A stretch of 64,000 nt of DNA from Parietichytrium sp. I65-24A (Eukaryota; Sar; Bigyra; Thraustochytrida; Thraustochytriidae): contig BLSF01000029.1 of assembly GCA_012862575.1 (NCBI GenBank), positions 310,001 to 374,000 on the forward strand, in the 5' to 3' direction. Below are positions 1 through 9,515 of this stretch, one piece after another. Each line of letters starts with the position of its first letter. Position 1 is the stretch's first letter. A model generated the notes under the pieces. That model had not been told where the DNA came from and searched no databases. It saw only the letters and a list, made by a program, of their open reading frames with translations. The position numbers and the translations under genes are program-made.

Positions 1-1219
1 GAAGTCTGGCCTCCGTTGGACTAGACGGAAGAAACGGTATCTCAGGAGCTTTAGGTTTGGGTTCAGGCTGCGGTCTCTCAGTGTCTGGAGTGCGGTGCAC
101 AATTGCCCTTGCTTCATGAGGGTTACAAGGGTAAAATGGAACTCGAAGCCGCTTGGGCCTTTTGGTGGCCTGCGGCCTCGTTTTGGTCAGATTCTTTACA
201 AACGCGCGTCGGTTATTGTACGCATACACAAATTCTGCAAATTGCAACGACCCATCTCCATTCGGATCGAGAATGCTGAAGACTTGTTCTACCTCGTCTT
301 CTCTCAACTCAAGGCCGAGCTCATCCAAGAGCAGGTCTAGAAATTCGTCTTTAGAGATTTGGCCGTCTCCGTTCATGTCAAAATTCTCAAACATTTCTCG
401 CAACTTGTCTACTGGCTTGCGCTCGACCTTCGATTTGCGCTCCATTCGCTTCCATGTATTCCTTTTTCGAAGAGTTTTCGCAAGCTTAGCCCGCGCCTCG
501 CTGTCTTCGACGGCCTTCTGTATTCTCTCCATCGTCAGCAAAAATCGATCAATCTCCGAGCGCTGCTTTTTGGCGAAGGAATCTTCTGAATCAACCTGAA
601 GGCGTTCAGGATTGTAAAATTTCTGAACAATTTCAAAGTAGTCAACGTGCCCGTCCTTATCCTCGTCAAGGTGGTCCACCAGAGCAAGTGTTTCCTCCAT
701 CGATAGCTGAAGCCCAAATTGAGATCGAAGCTGTCTGCGGAGCTGCTCCGGAGTCATAGCCGCGCCTTCGAACCCTCGAAGATCCAGATCATACCTTCGG
801 GACTCTAATAGGCCCTCGACCACCTGGCGCACCTTTTGGAGCGCTGATTCTTTCGGAGACATGTGTTCATTTCTCTGCGCTTCTTGGGTGCCGGTCTTGG
901 GCGCGTCGGGCTTGAACAGATACTCCCGCCTAAATTCGCTCATCGCCGTGAGCTCGCTACTGCTCGACCTCAACAAATCTTTCGACATGCCCAAATACTT
1001 TCTCTCTCCGGTGTCTACACACGCCTTCGGTGGCTTCTGAGTAGCTTTCTTCTCCATAATCACCGCAACCATACCGCGGTCCTGTCCGACGAACTGCCCC
1101 GTGGACAAGCTCTTGCTGAGCACGGGAAAGTTCCTCATTACCCTTTGCCCCTCTGCATCTTGCCTCCTCCTCTCTCGCTGGCGCTGTTTCCCCAAGTTGC
1201 CTTTGCCTAAGCCCTCCAT
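1..1219 (-). CDS. EF-hand calcium-binding protein, partial (C-terminus outside window)
   Basis: The frame is open from the ATG at 1217-1219 to the window edge, so 406 residues are visible and the C-terminus is missing. Three EF-hand loops are readable: DEDKDGHVDYFE (about residues 185-196), DMNGDGQISKDE (about 280-291) and DPNGDGSLQFAE (about 311-322). All have acidic or Asn residues at positions 1, 3 and 5, Gly at 6 and Glu/Asp at 12, so calcium binding is likely. The last two form a calmodulin-like pair. The N-terminal 130 residues are basic and low complexity. After the EF-hands comes a basic Pro-rich tail with two copies of a [VI]PFxPxxPxEAR motif (107-142 and 5-40). The start is uncertain: the frame stays open upstream to about 1415 without an ATG, so a 5' exon is possible. 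Target and pathway are unknown. Confidence 0.8.
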   Translation of the reverse strand, partial: MEGLGKGNLGKQRQRERRRQDAEGQRVMRNFPVLSKSLSTGQFVGQDRGMVAVIMEKKATQKPPKACVDTGERKYLGMSKDLLRSSSSELTAMSEFRREYLFKPDAPKTGTQEAQRNEHMSPKESALQKVRQVVEGLLESRRYDLDLRGFEGAAMTPEQLRRQLRSQFGLQLSMEETLALVDHLDEDKDGHVDYFEIVQKFYNPERLQVDSEDSFAKKQRSEIDRFLLTMERIQKAVEDSEARAKLAKTLRKRNTWKRMERKSKVERKPVDKLREMFENFDMNGDGQISKDEFLDLLLDELGLELREDEVEQVFSILDPNGDGSLQFAEFVYAYNNRRAFVKNLTKTRPQATKRPKRLRVPFYPCNPHEARAIVHRTPDTERPQPEPKPKAPEIPFLPSSPTEARL

Positions 1220-2333
1220 CCTGAGGTCCCCGCTTTCACTCGCGATCCTCCGAGGCCAATCCGGCACCCCAAAGCCTGACGAAGCTGACAGCCCAAACGT
1301 GTCGATGATGATACCTTTGGAATCGTCAGACAGTCCAACCCGGCAGCCGCGCCCCGCGCATTGCCGTACCCAAAGAAGGATATAGAGGAGGCTTGGATTG
1401 CGATGCCCGTGGGCTCAACAATGGCCTGTCTTTGGCGATGGCTCGGCTTCGAGGCGACCAAACTACGAGTGCAGCTATGGAGAGGACCCTTTCCAAGAGT
1501 TGAGAAGAGCCTAACAGTTCACCAATGCTGTGCATGAGTTGAGATCTGTAGTGCAAGCTTCTCACAGTCGATCGATGGACAGTGTATCCACAGTCGCGAA
1601 TTCTCGATGCACAGTACCACCAAAATTCGAAGGAAGCTATCTCTCCCTTCCCAGCCTTTTTGTCCGCTTGAGTTGACTTTGCACTGCAACACTTTCTTCT
1701 GGCATCCACATCGGCATTCGCATTCACATTCACATTCACATTCACATTCACATTCGCATTCACAACCGTTCGGACTCGAACGCGAACCAACTATTTAAAA
1801 TCTCAGTCAGAACAACATTGCAGCTCGCACAGTTGGCCGTGCTCACTGCCTGACAGTGCATTGGAAATTTGTGAATTCAGACTCGGATTACTTATTGATA
1901 CTTATTGCCAACATTTGCCAACGGATAAATTCCACCTCCACGTCACTCAAGATCCTATCGTTACGCCAACCGCACTGTGCAAAAGGCGCTTCCTCTTTGT
2001 TCCTTTTGTTCTCCCGAGTCCTAATACCCCTTAACCATATCCTATGAGTCTGAGATCACTAGCAGCGGCTACCCGTCAGCGTAGTCTCCACGTGATCCAA
2101 CTTCCTTCCAAACGACCGCAACGCTTACTGAGGAGAAGAGTCCCCGGCCAGGAGAAGGAAGGAGGAAGGAGGAAGGAGGGCGAGAAGTACGCGTATTCCT
2201 AGCGTCATCTACCGCGGTGTAGTAGGACTGCGGCGTGGAAGACACCGCGAATTTGCGACGCACACGCAGGTGCGGGCACACTCGCATCGCGAAGGAGAGA
2301 GCGGAGAAGGAGACAGAGAGAGAGAGAGGGAAG
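1220..2333. other. divergent intergenic spacer
   Basis: Spacer between the EF-hand gene (-) and the V-ATPase e gene (+). It holds a hexamer microsatellite (1715-1764) and a purine-rich stretch just before the V-ATPase ATG (about 2289-2333). I see no conserved coding exon. A Val/Asn-rich open frame on the minus strand merely reads through the microsatellite. Confidence 0.6.
1715..1764. repeat. (CATTCA)n microsatellite
   Basis: About eight imperfect CATTCA/CATTCG hexamers in the spacer between two divergent genes. Confidence 0.9.
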
Positions 2334-2865
2334 ATGGGGTCGGAGTTTCATGCGCTGTGGACGGGGACGGTGACGTTCGCGGCGATAGCAGTGGTGCTGT
2401 GCGTGTTTGGGCAAGGGATGCGCGGCGCGGGAAAGATGACTGCGGGAGAATCCAAGCTGTGCTGCTTCTTTGTCATGGTGGCGGCTGTGTGCATGTGGAT
2501 GATGTGGGCAATGACCTGGATGGCGCAGAGGGTGAGTTGCATTCGGCGCTATCGTTTTCGTCGTCTGTTGCTGGATTGATTGATTGATTGATTGATTGGT
2601 TGGTTGGTTGGTTGGTTGCTGCCTTTCACGGTATGGGATATGGAGGTTGAAAATGGGGTGTAATGATTGACTGACCGATCGTTTCTGCTGCCTGTCTTCG
2701 CCGGGAATGGTGTATCTTTACTTGAAACTTTGCGTCGCAGAACCCTATTCTTTATGTGAGTTTGACTTGAACCTGGTTTGGACTGGTTGTTCTGAAGCGC
2801 TAATGGGAATGGTTGCTATTATTTGATTTCTCCAGCCGGAGCAAACTTTGGAGGTGGAAAAATGA
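2334..2865 (+). CDS. V-type H+-ATPase Vo subunit e (three exons, 80 aa)
   Basis: Small hydrophobic subunit of the membrane-embedded Vo sector of the proton pump, in acidic vacuoles and endosomes. Exons are 2334-2531, 2741-2755 and 2836-2865; all junctions are phase 0 with GTGAG donors and CAG acceptors. The 80-residue product has two membrane helices (about residues 10-27 and 43-64). Its second half, WMMWAMTWMAQ followed by RNPILYPE, matches the family signature seen in plant VHA-e (WMMWAIVYLAQMNPLIVP) without gaps. The middle exon is only 15 nt and encodes NPILY, the most conserved part of the family. Without splicing the frame would continue into a basic tail unlike any subunit e. Introns are 209 and 80 nt. 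Function is by family; the exon model is read directly from sequence. Confidence 0.88.
2574..2618. repeat. (GATT)n-(GGTT)n microsatellite in intron 1
   Basis: Tetranucleotide run, GATT units turning into GGTT units, inside the first intron of the V-ATPase e gene. It probably accounts for part of this intron's extra length compared with the 77-80 nt introns elsewhere. Confidence 0.9.
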
Positions 2866-3398
2866 GTCGACAGAAAAGAGTGCAGAAGGGAAAAGAGGAA
2901 AGAAAAAAAAAGTTCAAAGAAGAGGTTCGAGAAGGAGAGGGCTTCTCATCTGTAACACGCGGAGCAATAAGTCTCTTTTATATTGCATATGATTAGAAAA
3001 TTCAAGCGTTATTCGGTTTTTCTCTTTCTGCGCCGCTTGAAGTGTGGAAGAGTTTTGCATGCCGGCAACACAAACGTGGGTAGTAGACTCGGTGACAACT
3101 GTAATCATTTTGCATTTTTCAATCAATAGAAGCTTTTGTTTCTTTCGATGCTCCGTCGCAAAGAATTTCGCTGGGAGACTCTCTTTCTGTTTTCGTCCAG
3201 CGCCAAAAACAAGAACAAGGCATGTGTGCAGTCACAGCCAATTTTCAAGGAAAGAAACTGTCGCCTAGACTCCGATGCGCTTCGCAGATTCCTTTCTAGA
3301 TGCAAGGTTCTTCCTTTCCATATGCAAGTTAGCAGTGAAAAGCGGGCAGAAAATTGCTTTTAAAGACTTGAGGGCATGTAGCACTAATAATATTGCGC
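2866..3398. other. convergent 3' spacer
   Basis: Spacer between the 3' ends of the V-ATPase e gene (+) and the acyl-CoA synthetase gene (-). AT-rich, presumably the two 3' UTRs. No coding signal or RNA gene seen. Confidence 0.5.
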
Positions 3399-5651
3399 CT
3401 ACTTTGAGATCGCCGCAGAGTATGGAACATAGTCAGTCTTGCTTGTGTAGATTGCGTCAATGATAGTCGCCTCCTTCTCTGCGACAAAGTTTCGCTTTAG
3501 TTTGAGACTTGGAGTGAGTTCGCTACCCTCGACACTAAAATCATTTGGTAGGATGGTGAACTTTTGGATCTTGGAAGCGTTGGAAGGGCAGACGTCTCCG
3601 TTTGCATTGGTTTTCTTGATTGCGTCGAAGATGATTTTGATGAACTCCTCGCTAGCACAAGCCTCAGGAACGGTGTTGACCCCAGAAACAAGATTCTTTG
3701 CAGGGCCGTCGAGATCAACACCGCCGGCGAGTTCTCCGGTGGCACCAACGACCCGAAGTGTGATGAGGCAACAGTTGAACTTGCGTTTGTCACCAACCAT
3801 CATAATGTTTGAAATCGCAGGGCAGTTCTTCTTAACATCATTTTCAATTGGGAGCGGGGCAACGTTCTCTCCGCCTGCAGTGATGATGATTTCCTTGTAG
3901 CGGCCGCAGATTTGAAGGATGTTGCTAGTGTCTCTGATTCCCATGTCCCCAGAATGCAAAAAGCCCTCCGAGTCGATTGTTTCCTCGTTCTTCTTGGAGA
4001 TTTCTGCGACATGCTCCTCGCCAAGAATAGGGTTGCAGAGATATCCCATCATAATATGCCTGCCACGAAAGCACACCTCACCCTTGTGCACATCAGTTGC
4101 TTCTGCAAAGCTGTTTGGCTTTGGACATTCAACCTTGCTTCCATCGTCTCCGATCTGGAACACTTTAACTTCCATACCTTCCATCTCATAGCCGATGGAC
4201 TCCCACTTGTGGAAGCGATCCGTGCTAAATGAAGTGGCTCCGCTGCACTCAGACATGCCGTAGACCTCGTTAATATTGATGTTGAGCGAAGCAAAGTACT
4301 CTGCTGTCTCTTTGCCGAGGGGTGCAGCACCGGAGAAGAAAAACTTGCACTCATCCAGGCCAAGAGCCTGGCGTACTTTAAAAAGAATCTTCAAAGCAAC
4401 ACCAGAACCAAATGGGAAGCGTCCGGAGCCGCCCACCAGCTGTGCTTTCTGGCACTCGAGAGCTTTCCCTTTGGCCCAGTCTGAAAGCATCTTCTTGACA
4501 CCTGTGTTTTTGGCTCCAACTGCCTTGACCTTTTCGCCGATCTTCTCCCACACGCGCGGAACTCCCAGAAACAGGGTTGGCTGCACGCACCGGAGGCGGT
4601 CGCCAAGTGAGCCAGCCTTGAGGTCGTATGGCCGAGCAAAGTACGTTACGATGAAAGCGTCAAAGTAAGCAGTGCCCATCAGCGGGGTGATCACGTCCAT
4701 GACGTTCCCTGCGACATGGGAGAGCGGGAGATAAGAGATGATTCTCTCTTCACCGCCGTCTTTGCCTCCATTTCCGATATTGGGAATGTTGCTAAAGCAG
4801 CTGTATCCCATGAAAACATAGTTGTCGTGGCTGATCATGACAGCTTTAGGGTGCCCTGTGGTTCCAGAGGTGAAAACCAGTGAGCACACATTGCCGGGAG
4901 CGATCTCCTCCATGGCCTTGTCCAGAGCTACGTCGTCGCCCTCGCTGTCTGCAAGTTGGAGAAGTTGCTCCCATGTGATGACCTTGACCACTGAACCATC
5001 CTTGCGCTTGATGTCGCTCGCGTCGGGGTATGCCCAGGCCACGATTGCCTTGAGGTATGGCATGGAGTCGATCTCAGCTTTGAATCGGTCAAAACCAGAC
5101 TGGTTTTCCACGATGGCAATGGAGCTGTCTGCCAGCACGCTCTTATAGACGATCTGCTCTGGGGTGTCGGTCGGGTAGATCCCGGATGCCTTACCCCCGC
5201 ACATCATTGCACCGATTTCGGCAATGACCCACTGTGGCGAGTTGAACCCGAGAATGCTCACTCCGTCATAGCGCACCAATCCGAGACGGATGAATGCCTT
5301 GGCAGCCCTGCGCGAGTCTCTGTAAAACTCGTTAAACGTCCAAGTCTTCCACTGATCGCGAGGCGCAGAGGGCGGCACCACTCCTCCTTCTGCGACTGGG
5401 CATGGCATCTCCACCCTCAGAGCAGGCTTGTCCCCATGGCGTTCCGCAGCTCTCTTGAGCACTGCTGGGACCGTGGTCTCCGGAGCTCCGCCGTCCTTCT
5501 CGCGAGCCGCGCGCCCGGATTTCGCGAACCGGATCGGCGCCACTGAGTCCTTGTACATGTAGAAGCTCTTTTCCCCAGCCGCAGGGCCGGGGGACAGCTG
5601 CTCCGCTGCGTTGAGAGGAGCCACCTGCTCCGTGCTGTTTGCGCCGCCCAT
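3399..5651 (-). CDS. long-chain acyl-CoA synthetase, bubblegum (ACSBG) type
   Basis: ATP-dependent ligase that activates fatty acids to acyl-CoA through an acyl-adenylate; 750 aa. Adenylate-forming enzyme motifs are all present: the P-loop TSGTTGHPKAVMIS (about residues 258-271), YGMSECSGATS (about 462), GFLHSGDMG, and GRYKEIIITAGGENVAP (about 582-598). The EFYRDSRRAAKAFIRLG segment and the long LVTLR-type C-terminus fit the ACSBG branch better than classical ACSL. The longest frame starts at a GTG (5669); I chose the first ATG, which gives MGGANS, a good N-myristoylation consensus (Gly2, Ser6) and so possible membrane anchoring. No signal peptide or transmembrane helix. Intronless. A perfect palindrome GTACTAGTAC lies 34-43 nt upstream of the ATG. 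Confidence 0.93.
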   Translation of the reverse strand: MGGANSTEQVAPLNAAEQLSPGPAAGEKSFYMYKDSVAPIRFAKSGRAAREKDGGAPETTVPAVLKRAAERHGDKPALRVEMPCPVAEGGVVPPSAPRDQWKTWTFNEFYRDSRRAAKAFIRLGLVRYDGVSILGFNSPQWVIAEIGAMMCGGKASGIYPTDTPEQIVYKSVLADSSIAIVENQSGFDRFKAEIDSMPYLKAIVAWAYPDASDIKRKDGSVVKVITWEQLLQLADSEGDDVALDKAMEEIAPGNVCSLVFTSGTTGHPKAVMISHDNYVFMGYSCFSNIPNIGNGGKDGGEERIISYLPLSHVAGNVMDVITPLMGTAYFDAFIVTYFARPYDLKAGSLGDRLRCVQPTLFLGVPRVWEKIGEKVKAVGAKNTGVKKMLSDWAKGKALECQKAQLVGGSGRFPFGSGVALKILFKVRQALGLDECKFFFSGAAPLGKETAEYFASLNININEVYGMSECSGATSFSTDRFHKWESIGYEMEGMEVKVFQIGDDGSKVECPKPNSFAEATDVHKGEVCFRGRHIMMGYLCNPILGEEHVAEISKKNEETIDSEGFLHSGDMGIRDTSNILQICGRYKEIIITAGGENVAPLPIENDVKKNCPAISNIMMVGDKRKFNCCLITLRVVGATGELAGGVDLDGPAKNLVSGVNTVPEACASEEFIKIIFDAIKKTNANGDVCPSNASKIQKFTILPNDFSVEGSELTPSLKLKRNFVAEKEATIIDAIYTSKTDYVPYSAAISK

Positions 5652-5684
5652 GGTTCTCTCGCTTCTCACTCCTCAAAGTCCTCG

Positions 5685-5694
5685 GTACTAGTAC
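5685..5694. promoter_or_regulatory. GTACTAGTAC palindrome near acyl-CoA synthetase start
   Basis: A perfect 10-bp palindrome 34 nt upstream of the ATG of the minus-strand gene. The same 10-mer recurs at 6539-6548 and 8434-8443. A protein-binding site or 5' UTR element is inference. Confidence 0.35.
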
Positions 5695-5757
5695 ACGTCC
5701 GTTTGGGGTCTGTCGCTGCTCCGAATCTGGCCACACGCTTCGGGGTCTGCTCGATCT

Positions 5758-5789
5758 CCTTCTTTCTTTCTTTCTTTCTTTCTTTCTTT
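5758..5789. repeat. (TTTC)n microsatellite
   Basis: About eight TTTC units just upstream of the acyl-CoA synthetase gene; on that gene's strand it is a GAAA run. Confidence 0.9.
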
Positions 5790-6036
5790 GCTTGCCTCTT
5801 TCTTGAGCTTGGCGTTGAGGTTTCTCACTGCCAGTGCCACATCAAAATCAATTGGCACTAACTTGTGTCACTTGCACCGACCGATCTTTCTTTCTAAATT
5901 TCTGAAGTCTAAATTTCTAACTGCTAGCTAGGTTCTAAGGTTAGCGCCAACTGTTGCGTGGGGCATGGAATGCGAGTGAGTGACTTCGTGTGAGAGGGAG
6001 ACGGAAAGGAGGGAAACTCGCAGAGAGGAGTTAGAT

Positions 6037-6038
<2 letters not shown>

Positions 6039-6068
<30 letters not shown>
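6039..6068. repeat. (GA)n microsatellite
   Basis: About fifteen uninterrupted GA dinucleotides in intergenic DNA. Confidence 0.9.
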
Positions 6069-6071
<3 letters not shown>

Positions 6072-6538
6072 AGAGAGACGAAATGGAAGAGAGAAAGAAG
6101 GAGAGGGTTGGGTGAGTGGATGAGTGGGTGGGTTTGGGACTTTGACGCAAGAGAATGAGGGAGAAACTCGGGTGATATAATTTGGTAATGATGTTCATGC
6201 CGTGCATACGAGTTAGTGAGTGAGCAAGCAAATAGAGAAATTCCGAGACCAGTTCTCTCAATCAAAAGAAAGCCAATTTCCAAACATTTCCAAACTCCAA
6301 CAAATGTCCAAACTCCAAAAGTGTAATAGTCCCCATCACACTTACCTACGCGATACCGTAAGATTTGGGAGGGGCTAGGTCACCTTATGCGGGCTCTATT
6401 ATAGTCCCAGGCGCTCGATTAGTAGCCACAGTAGCGGTATCGTAGGTATCTAAAGAACTAGGAAAAAAAGAAATAGAAAAGATAGAGAAAGGGAGAAAGT
6501 GACGAGCACTATTTGCAACTGTAAACTTATGAGTAATA

Positions 6539-6548
6539 GTACTAGTAC
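6539..6548. promoter_or_regulatory. GTACTAGTAC palindrome, second copy
   Basis: Exact copy of the palindrome at 5685-5694, within an AGTACTAGTACT context. Function unknown. Confidence 0.25.
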
Positions 6549-8276
6549 TGGCACTATTACCAGTAATACTCACGCTGTCCCTCTCTCCCTCGCTTTGGAT
6601 TTATTTTAGTTTTGGGTTCTGTGTGAGCTAGAAGAGAAGACTGCTAACGTGACGAGGAAGGAGAGCAAGAAAGCAAGCAAGTACTAAATTTTAAATAACT
6701 GACTGTGAGTACCAGTACCAGTGATAGCGCTATCGAGCTAGCTGGAGTCAGCAGTACTCACTGTCAGTACCAGCATTGCATCGCTAATAGTGCGCCACCA
6801 AACATAACTGACACATCATCACCAAGTAATCACCATCCATCCCTCAGTCATCCTGTCATCAACAGCGTGCCATTTGGAAAGGAAACCACTTTTGATTTGC
6901 TCCATCCACACAACATCGACTCGCGTCGACTTCTTCAGAACTCAGAATTCAGTTGCATTGAAGTTTTTAACAGGCGGCAGGGGTATATTTTCTGTATTTT
7001 CCTCCCTTCACAAGCCTGAGAGGGTTTCGTTCAACATACTCCGAACTTTCCAAGGTTAGGACTCCTATGCGACAAACTATGATTGGTAGTGGTCTCGCTA
7101 TTAGGCGACGTTCAGCGAGCGACCGCTTTTGACTCGCACTCAGTGGCAATCTCAGTACTCGTTCCTCTGATGGTAGCGAGTCGTTGTGAAATAATTCTTT
7201 GCTGGTCTGACATGACATTCATAGTTCTGTTCTTGATGCTGAGATCTGCATTCGGAGCTTTGAGGTGTTTGAATCCTGAATTCTGCAATCGGTTTAGCAG
7301 GCAGGAAATTCTCAAAATTCTGAATTGAATTCTGATTCTTCCAAAACTCTAAATAATTGAATTCTAGCGTGATGGAAGACATGGATCGAAACCTAAGCTT
7401 ATTGACTTTCAGAATTGTTTTGCCTCTGCACTGCAGCTGATTCTGAATTCTGCAAAAGCATGTGTGGACCACAGCTCCTATTTGTATGCACTCACTTCCT
7501 CTCCAAGTCAGCCTGAGGATGCCTGAGGTGTAAAATATTTATCTTGGCTTACCAGCGGGGTAGCTACTAGCCTAAACCCTAGCTGGCGAGAGAGGTGTGC
7601 ACGAAAAAGATAAAAGGCGGCAGTTTCGCAAAATCTAAAAATGCTTTCAGATAGTTTACCGCTCCAAATTTAGCCAGCTCTAGCTACTAAAGGTCTGGTC
7701 GGTCAGTCAGAATAGTTTCCGGCAAGTGTTCTAGCGTAGGGAGTTTCGCTACACGCGCACACTGTCAGAACCAGAACTAATACCACTGGCACTGCGCATC
7801 GCTCAACTCGCTCTTGTCATCTCTGGTCGCTGCCATGTGATGTCCCCAAACTACAAGCTAGACTAAATATGATACATTCAAGCATTCGCTCTGCCGCGCA
7901 AGTTTGGCTTGTCTTGGGAGGAGCTAGCTCCTCTATAGTAGAGAAAGATAGCGTCTTATAGCATAGAACCGAGCCTACTATATAGTGGCGCTGTGAGGGA
8001 GATGCGCTCTAAGCCTAGTGCTCTTAGTAGGTGTGAAACGTTGTGGGAGATGTAAATGTACGGACAGTGAGTACCGACTCCTTAGCAAGTGCTTCCACTC
8101 TACGCAACTGCGCCGTTTTCTTTCTGAATTCTGTTTTTCTTTCCTCCCTTGCTGTCTGGCTGTCTGGCTCCCTCCTCTCTTGCTTTGCGCAGCTTTTCCT
8201 GAGTTTGTCGGACTTGAAGGAATCAGGAAGAGTTGAGGATAACGTAGGCTTACGTCTTACGAGTAGGGAAAGAAGG

Positions 8277-8306
8277 GAAAGAAAGAAAGAAAGAAAGAAA
8301 GAAAGA
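8277..8306. repeat. (GAAA)n microsatellite
   Basis: About seven GAAA tetranucleotides in intergenic DNA. Confidence 0.9.
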
Positions 8307-8433
8307 CAGCAGCGCGTCACGCGTGGGGCCTTCTCTCTTTCTTTTGAGTTAAAAAAGTAGAAGTTCATGAAGTTTTTATCTCTCTCTTTTCACTTTTCTC
8401 TTTTATTTTAGCTCTTCTCGTTGCTCCTCTCGT

Positions 8434-8449
8434 GTACTAGTACTCACTG
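8434..8449. promoter_or_regulatory. GTACTAGTAC palindrome joined to AGTACTCACTG
   Basis: Exact palindrome at 8434-8443 that runs into AGTACTCACTG (8439-8449). The same 11-mer also occurs at 6753-6763. The joint occurrence is what makes it notable; function unknown. Confidence 0.25.
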
Positions 8450-9515
8450 TTGAGTTGGAGGCGCACGTGACGTTTCGAAGCCTCGAGTTGGCTCTCCTGT
8501 GGGTGGGTGGGTTGGTGGACCCACTGTCTCAAAGCTGAAGAGTGAAAGCGAAAGCAAATTAAAATTGAATTTGAAATGGAATTGGAAATGAAATGAAATG
8601 AGAACGAAATGAATCTGTCAGAAGGGCGCAGGCTCCTCAAAGCGGAAATGTTGACAGGGAGAAGCCGCGCAAGTGAAACAAAGCCCCAAGACGCGCCGAT
8701 TCCCTCAGTCCGTCTTCGCGGATTGGTTTTGTTGGTTCCATGATGCTCCATGCTTTCGCGGGCCACGCGGGCCCCAACGGAGAGCGGCGCTCCTCAGTTC
8801 TTCAACTCCTCAAGGCGCTCAAGTGAAGCCACGAAGTGCAGAGTAAACAAAATCTATCGGAAGGTGGGGTGATGTGGGGTGCAAGGCGCTCAAATCAGCC
8901 AACCCAGTCAAGTCCGTCTCCCCAAGCGGCACGACTTGCACGACATTTCGCAGTCTATGATGTGAAGCACACGGTGCATACGATGCGTGCGGTTGCACCT
9001 GGTGGAGGCCGGGCGAATGTGACGAGTTAGTTGGATGCGATGCACGTGGTCGGGCGGGCAGAGAGGGGTTTTGAATCGGGCGAAACAACGTGTGCTTGCT
9101 GCTGGCGCTCTGATGTCGCAGGTGTTGCTGACCCCGAGAAAAAGATGTGTGAAATTATTCTCAATTCATTTTCAATGAACATCAAAAAAGGCCCTCAAGA
9201 AAACGAAAGTGAAGAGAGGCAGGTCGGCAGTTGTTCCTTTCCGTTCCTATTGTTCGTAACGTTTCACACAAACACAAGGGCAGCCCGCCTAGGAAACTAT
9301 TACCTGAGCCAAGTCTGGTCAGTTGCAATCCGAGGACACAGTGCCGGGGTCCGCGGGCATACATTAGCCGTTGTAATAATTAGTTAATAGACCCTCAAGA
9401 CCTTGGGGCCGCAGGGGCAAGTCGCATTTTTGCCTGGGATTGTGCAAGTTAAAGTGTGAAGGATATTTGATCTAGTGTGGGCGGTGGAGGCGGAGTCAAT
9501 GAAATAGCGCAGGGA

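Larger units (their letters stand above)
5652..9515. other. 3.9-kb divergent intergenic region
   Basis: Spacer between the divergent acyl-CoA synthetase (-) and multi-C2 (+) genes. It holds (TTTC)n, (GA)n and (GAAA)n microsatellites and three exact GTACTAGTAC palindromes, two of them (6539, 8434) far from any ATG. Open frames are short, uncorrelated and low complexity, and I recognise no domain, splice-consistent exon chain or RNA gene. Both promoters must lie here. Confidence 0.55.

Noticed and set aside
1326-1790. Val/Asn-repeat open frame on the minus strand
   Set aside because: It is a translation of the CATTCA microsatellite and flanking spacer.
9477-9515. Upstream extension of the multi-C2 protein (MGGGGGVNEIAQG)
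   Set aside because: The frame opens at GTG; the first ATG is at 9516.
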